Part shown: in pieces, positions 4,172-5,259 of the stretch | Layout: every line of letters begins with the position of its first letter | Numbering within the stretch: position 1 is the first letter of the stretch | NCBI GenBank assembly: GCA_021782715.1 | Contig: JAJXUR010000027.1 | Location: 1-5,259 of the forward strand | Direction of reading: 5' to 3' | Source: a bacterium | Lineage (GTDB): Bacteria > Patescibacteriota > Minisyncoccia > Phycocordibacterales > Phycocordibacteraceae | Length of the DNA: 5,259 nucleotides | Made by a program: the position numbers and the translations under genes | The notes under the pieces: model-generated | What the model saw: the letters and a program-made list of their open reading frames with translations, nothing else | Told to the model about the DNA's origin: nothing | Database searches by the model: none

Positions 4172-4347
4172 TCCGAGCGAGCCGAGGAAAACTTTTTCGA
4201 GTCCTCGAGAAAGAAGTTTATCGCGGCAAACCCGGTGCCCGTATCGCACTCGTGCATACTAGCTGAATTTCCGATTAGTTTCAATTTTCTCGACCGCGTA
4301 TGCTACGCTAACCCAAGTACGAGAAGTTCATTACCACTCAACCACCC

Positions 4348-4357
4348 GGAAAGGAGG
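4348..4357 (+). promoter_or_regulatory. Very strong ribosome binding site of the cupin gene
   Basis: GGAAAGGAGG is followed by seven bases (ACCCCCC) and then ATG 4365. It is among the best Shine-Dalgarno matches in the window. No convincing -35/-10 pair was found upstream; TATGCT/TACGCT at 4299-4309 are the best -10 candidates but lack a good -35. Confidence 0.85.
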
Positions 4358-4364
4358 ACCCCCC

Positions 4365-4733
4365 ATGAAAGAATTTCTGCCAAATTTCGCGAAAGATACG
4401 CGCCCGTGGGGCGAGTTCCTGCGCTTCACGCTGAACGAGACATCGACGGTGAAAATCATCACCGTGAATGCCGGCCAATCTATCAGCCTGCAGAGCCACA
4501 AGCACCGCGATGAGTTTTGGCGCATCTTGTCTGGAACGGGCGTCATCACGCTTGATGAGGACCACCATGCTATCCACGCGGGCGAAAGCTTCTTCAGCCC
4601 GGCGGGCCACGAACACCGCATGGAGGGCGGGCCCGGCGGCATAACATTTCTCGAGATAGCCTTCGTCGAGTTCGACGAAAATGACATCGAGCGTTTCGAG
4701 GACAAGTACGGGCGGGCAGCGAAACCCGACTAA
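4365..4733 (+). CDS. Stand-alone cupin, type II phosphomannose isomerase-like domain
   Basis: This 122-residue protein is a single cupin barrel matching the C-terminal domain of bifunctional mannose-6-phosphate isomerase/mannose-1-phosphate guanylyltransferase. RPWGEF (13-18) is the family's entry motif. VKIITVNAGQSISLQSHKHRDEFW (29-52, described here by its two halves VKIITVNAG and SLQSHKHRDEFW) holds the metal ligands His45, His47 and Glu50. GESFFSPAGHEHRMEG (73-88) is the second cupin motif with ligand His84, although the usual Asn after HRxE is Gly88. The end, DENDIERFEDKYGR, matches the family's EdDIxRxxDxYGR signature. All metal ligands are present, so it may isomerise mannose-6-phosphate and fructose-6-phosphate, supplying mannose for glycans. 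No guanylyltransferase domain is fused. Small family members of this kind may also bind other sugars. The start is fixed by GGAAAGGAGG seven bases upstream. It is a monocistronic unit ended by the hairpin at 4757-4794. Confidence 0.93.
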   Translation: MKEFLPNFAKDTRPWGEFLRFTLNETSTVKIITVNAGQSISLQSHKHRDEFWRILSGTGVITLDEDHHAIHAGESFFSPAGHEHRMEGGPGGITFLEIAFVEFDENDIERFEDKYGRAAKPD

Positions 4734-4756
4734 CGCCGGCTGCGAGCAAAAGAAAA

Positions 4757-4794
4757 GGGCGGTTTGATTTGCCAGGAAGCAAATCAAACCGCCC
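4757..4794 (-). terminator. Perfect 16-bp-stem terminator between convergent genes
   Basis: GGGCGGTTTGATTTGC (4757-4772) and GCAAATCAAACCGCCC (4779-4794) pair perfectly around CAGGAA. Read on the minus strand it is followed by TTTTCTTTTGC, a U tract, so it primarily ends the unidentified gene at 4804, starting nine bases after its stop. In the plus direction it is followed by TCAAGACTATC, which is poor, but the very stable stem begins 24 bases past the cupin stop and may also stop that transcript. Confidence 0.88.
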
Positions 4795-4803
4795 TCAAGA
4801 CTA

Positions 4804-5259
4804 TCAGCCCTCGTCCGGGAATGCATCCGGCACCAGGTGTCGGGCGAGCGAAACGAAATCCATGGTTTCGAAACGATCGCATTCCTCATCGGCTGCGGCT
4901 ATCGACTCATCGAAATGCGAGAAGAGCATCCGCATTCGCTGCGTCGCGGCCACATCGAGACCCTGGACTTCGTGAAAGAAAAGCTCTTTCCTGCCCCGGG
5001 CGAATGCCGCCTGCGTAGAAAGCCAAGCGAGAAACCGTTCGCGATACTTCTCCTGTACGACTTCATCGATATCCTCGCTCCGGCGGGCTGCCGAAAGCGT
5101 CATGGCGATATCGATCTGATCTTCTGCGAACAACGTCCAGCCGTCGCGAATAAAACTCACTGGATCCATACCCGCGGCACCGAGGTCGGCGAGAGCGACC
5201 GCAAGCACGAGCCGATGGCTTTTCACGGTGAGATTCGGCTGAACGACGGTCTGATGCGC
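4804..5259 (-). CDS. Unidentified helical protein, 5' end outside the window
   Basis: The frame is open from the right edge of the window to TGA at 4804-4806, 151 codons. A GTG at 5226 could start a 140-residue version, but no Shine-Dalgarno precedes it (CAGCCGAATCTCACC). The 11 codons upstream (AHQTVVQPNLT) remain open, so I take the gene to continue beyond 5259. The visible part looks helical and acidic: VLAVALADLGAAGMDPVSF near the start, then IDEVVQEKYRERFLAWLS, and an Asp/Glu-rich tail (FDESIAAADEECDRFETMDF). It has one cysteine, no signal peptide in the visible part and no motif I recognise. It is the only ORF in the window ending in TGA, consistent with UGA as a stop. It converges on the cupin gene and shares the hairpin at 4757-4794 with it. 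Confidence 0.72.
   Translation of the reverse strand, partial: AHQTVVQPNLTVKSHRLVLAVALADLGAAGMDPVSFIRDGWTLFAEDQIDIAMTLSAARRSEDIDEVVQEKYRERFLAWLSTQAAFARGRKELFFHEVQGLDVAATQRMRMLFSHFDESIAAADEECDRFETMDFVSLARHLVPDAFPDEG

Noticed and set aside
3985..4284. Minus-strand frame containing AQLVEQRHGKAQVVGSIPT, and the plus-strand frame 4023-4262
   Set aside because: Both are translations of tRNA-Thr(GGU) and its flanks, a well-known false gene pattern.
4338..4889. Minus-strand 183-codon frame over the cupin
   Set aside because: It is antisense to the clear cupin gene and runs through the 16-bp-stem terminator.

Overview
The window most likely comes from a Candidatus Patescibacteria (CPR) genome, probably a Parcubacteria-type lineage. 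This is an inference. It rests on the overall look of the FtsE sequence, a release factor 2 with a strongly shortened N-terminal domain, tRNA genes without encoded CCA, small compact genes, and secreted proteins I cannot place in any family. The code appears standard: an intact RF2 is present and one ORF ends in TGA, so the UGA-recoded CPR groups (Absconditabacteria, Gracilibacteria) are unlikely. Of the six ORFs whose stops are visible, four end in TAG, one in TAA and one in TGA.

Positions 1-1960 (minus strand) hold a housekeeping block, read from right to left: a 103-residue helical acidic protein of unknown function, prfB (RF2), then ftsE, which is cut by the window edge. The order prfB-ftsE is widespread in bacteria, and ftsX would be expected just outside the window. 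The first gene has a promoter placed so that its mRNA would be leaderless. ftsE has a weaker promoter giving a leader of only a few bases. None of the three starts has a Shine-Dalgarno sequence.

Positions 1976-4128 (minus strand) hold two threonine tRNA genes, CGU at 1976-2048 and GGU at 4056-4128. Between them lie two genes for exported proteins of unknown family. Reading from right to left there is a TTGACA promoter, a roughly 160-base leader with a stem-loop near its 5' end, a 143-residue Gly/Ser/Thr-rich secreted protein, and a strong intercistronic terminator. Then comes a 385-residue secreted protein with a Thr-Gly-Pro 12-residue tandem repeat, followed by a second terminator. The larger gene shows no promoter of its own, so it is probably made by read-through of the intercistronic terminator. 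This pair is the least explained and most interesting part of the window.

Positions 4129-4733 hold a divergent intergenic region with a strong hairpin next to the tRNA. It is followed on the plus strand by a stand-alone cupin that resembles the C-terminal domain of type II phosphomannose isomerase, with a very strong ribosome binding site.

Positions 4757-5259 hold a perfect 16-bp-stem terminator between convergent genes, then the C-terminal part of an unidentified minus-strand protein that stays open to the window edge.

There is no sign of mobile elements, CRISPR arrays or phage genes.
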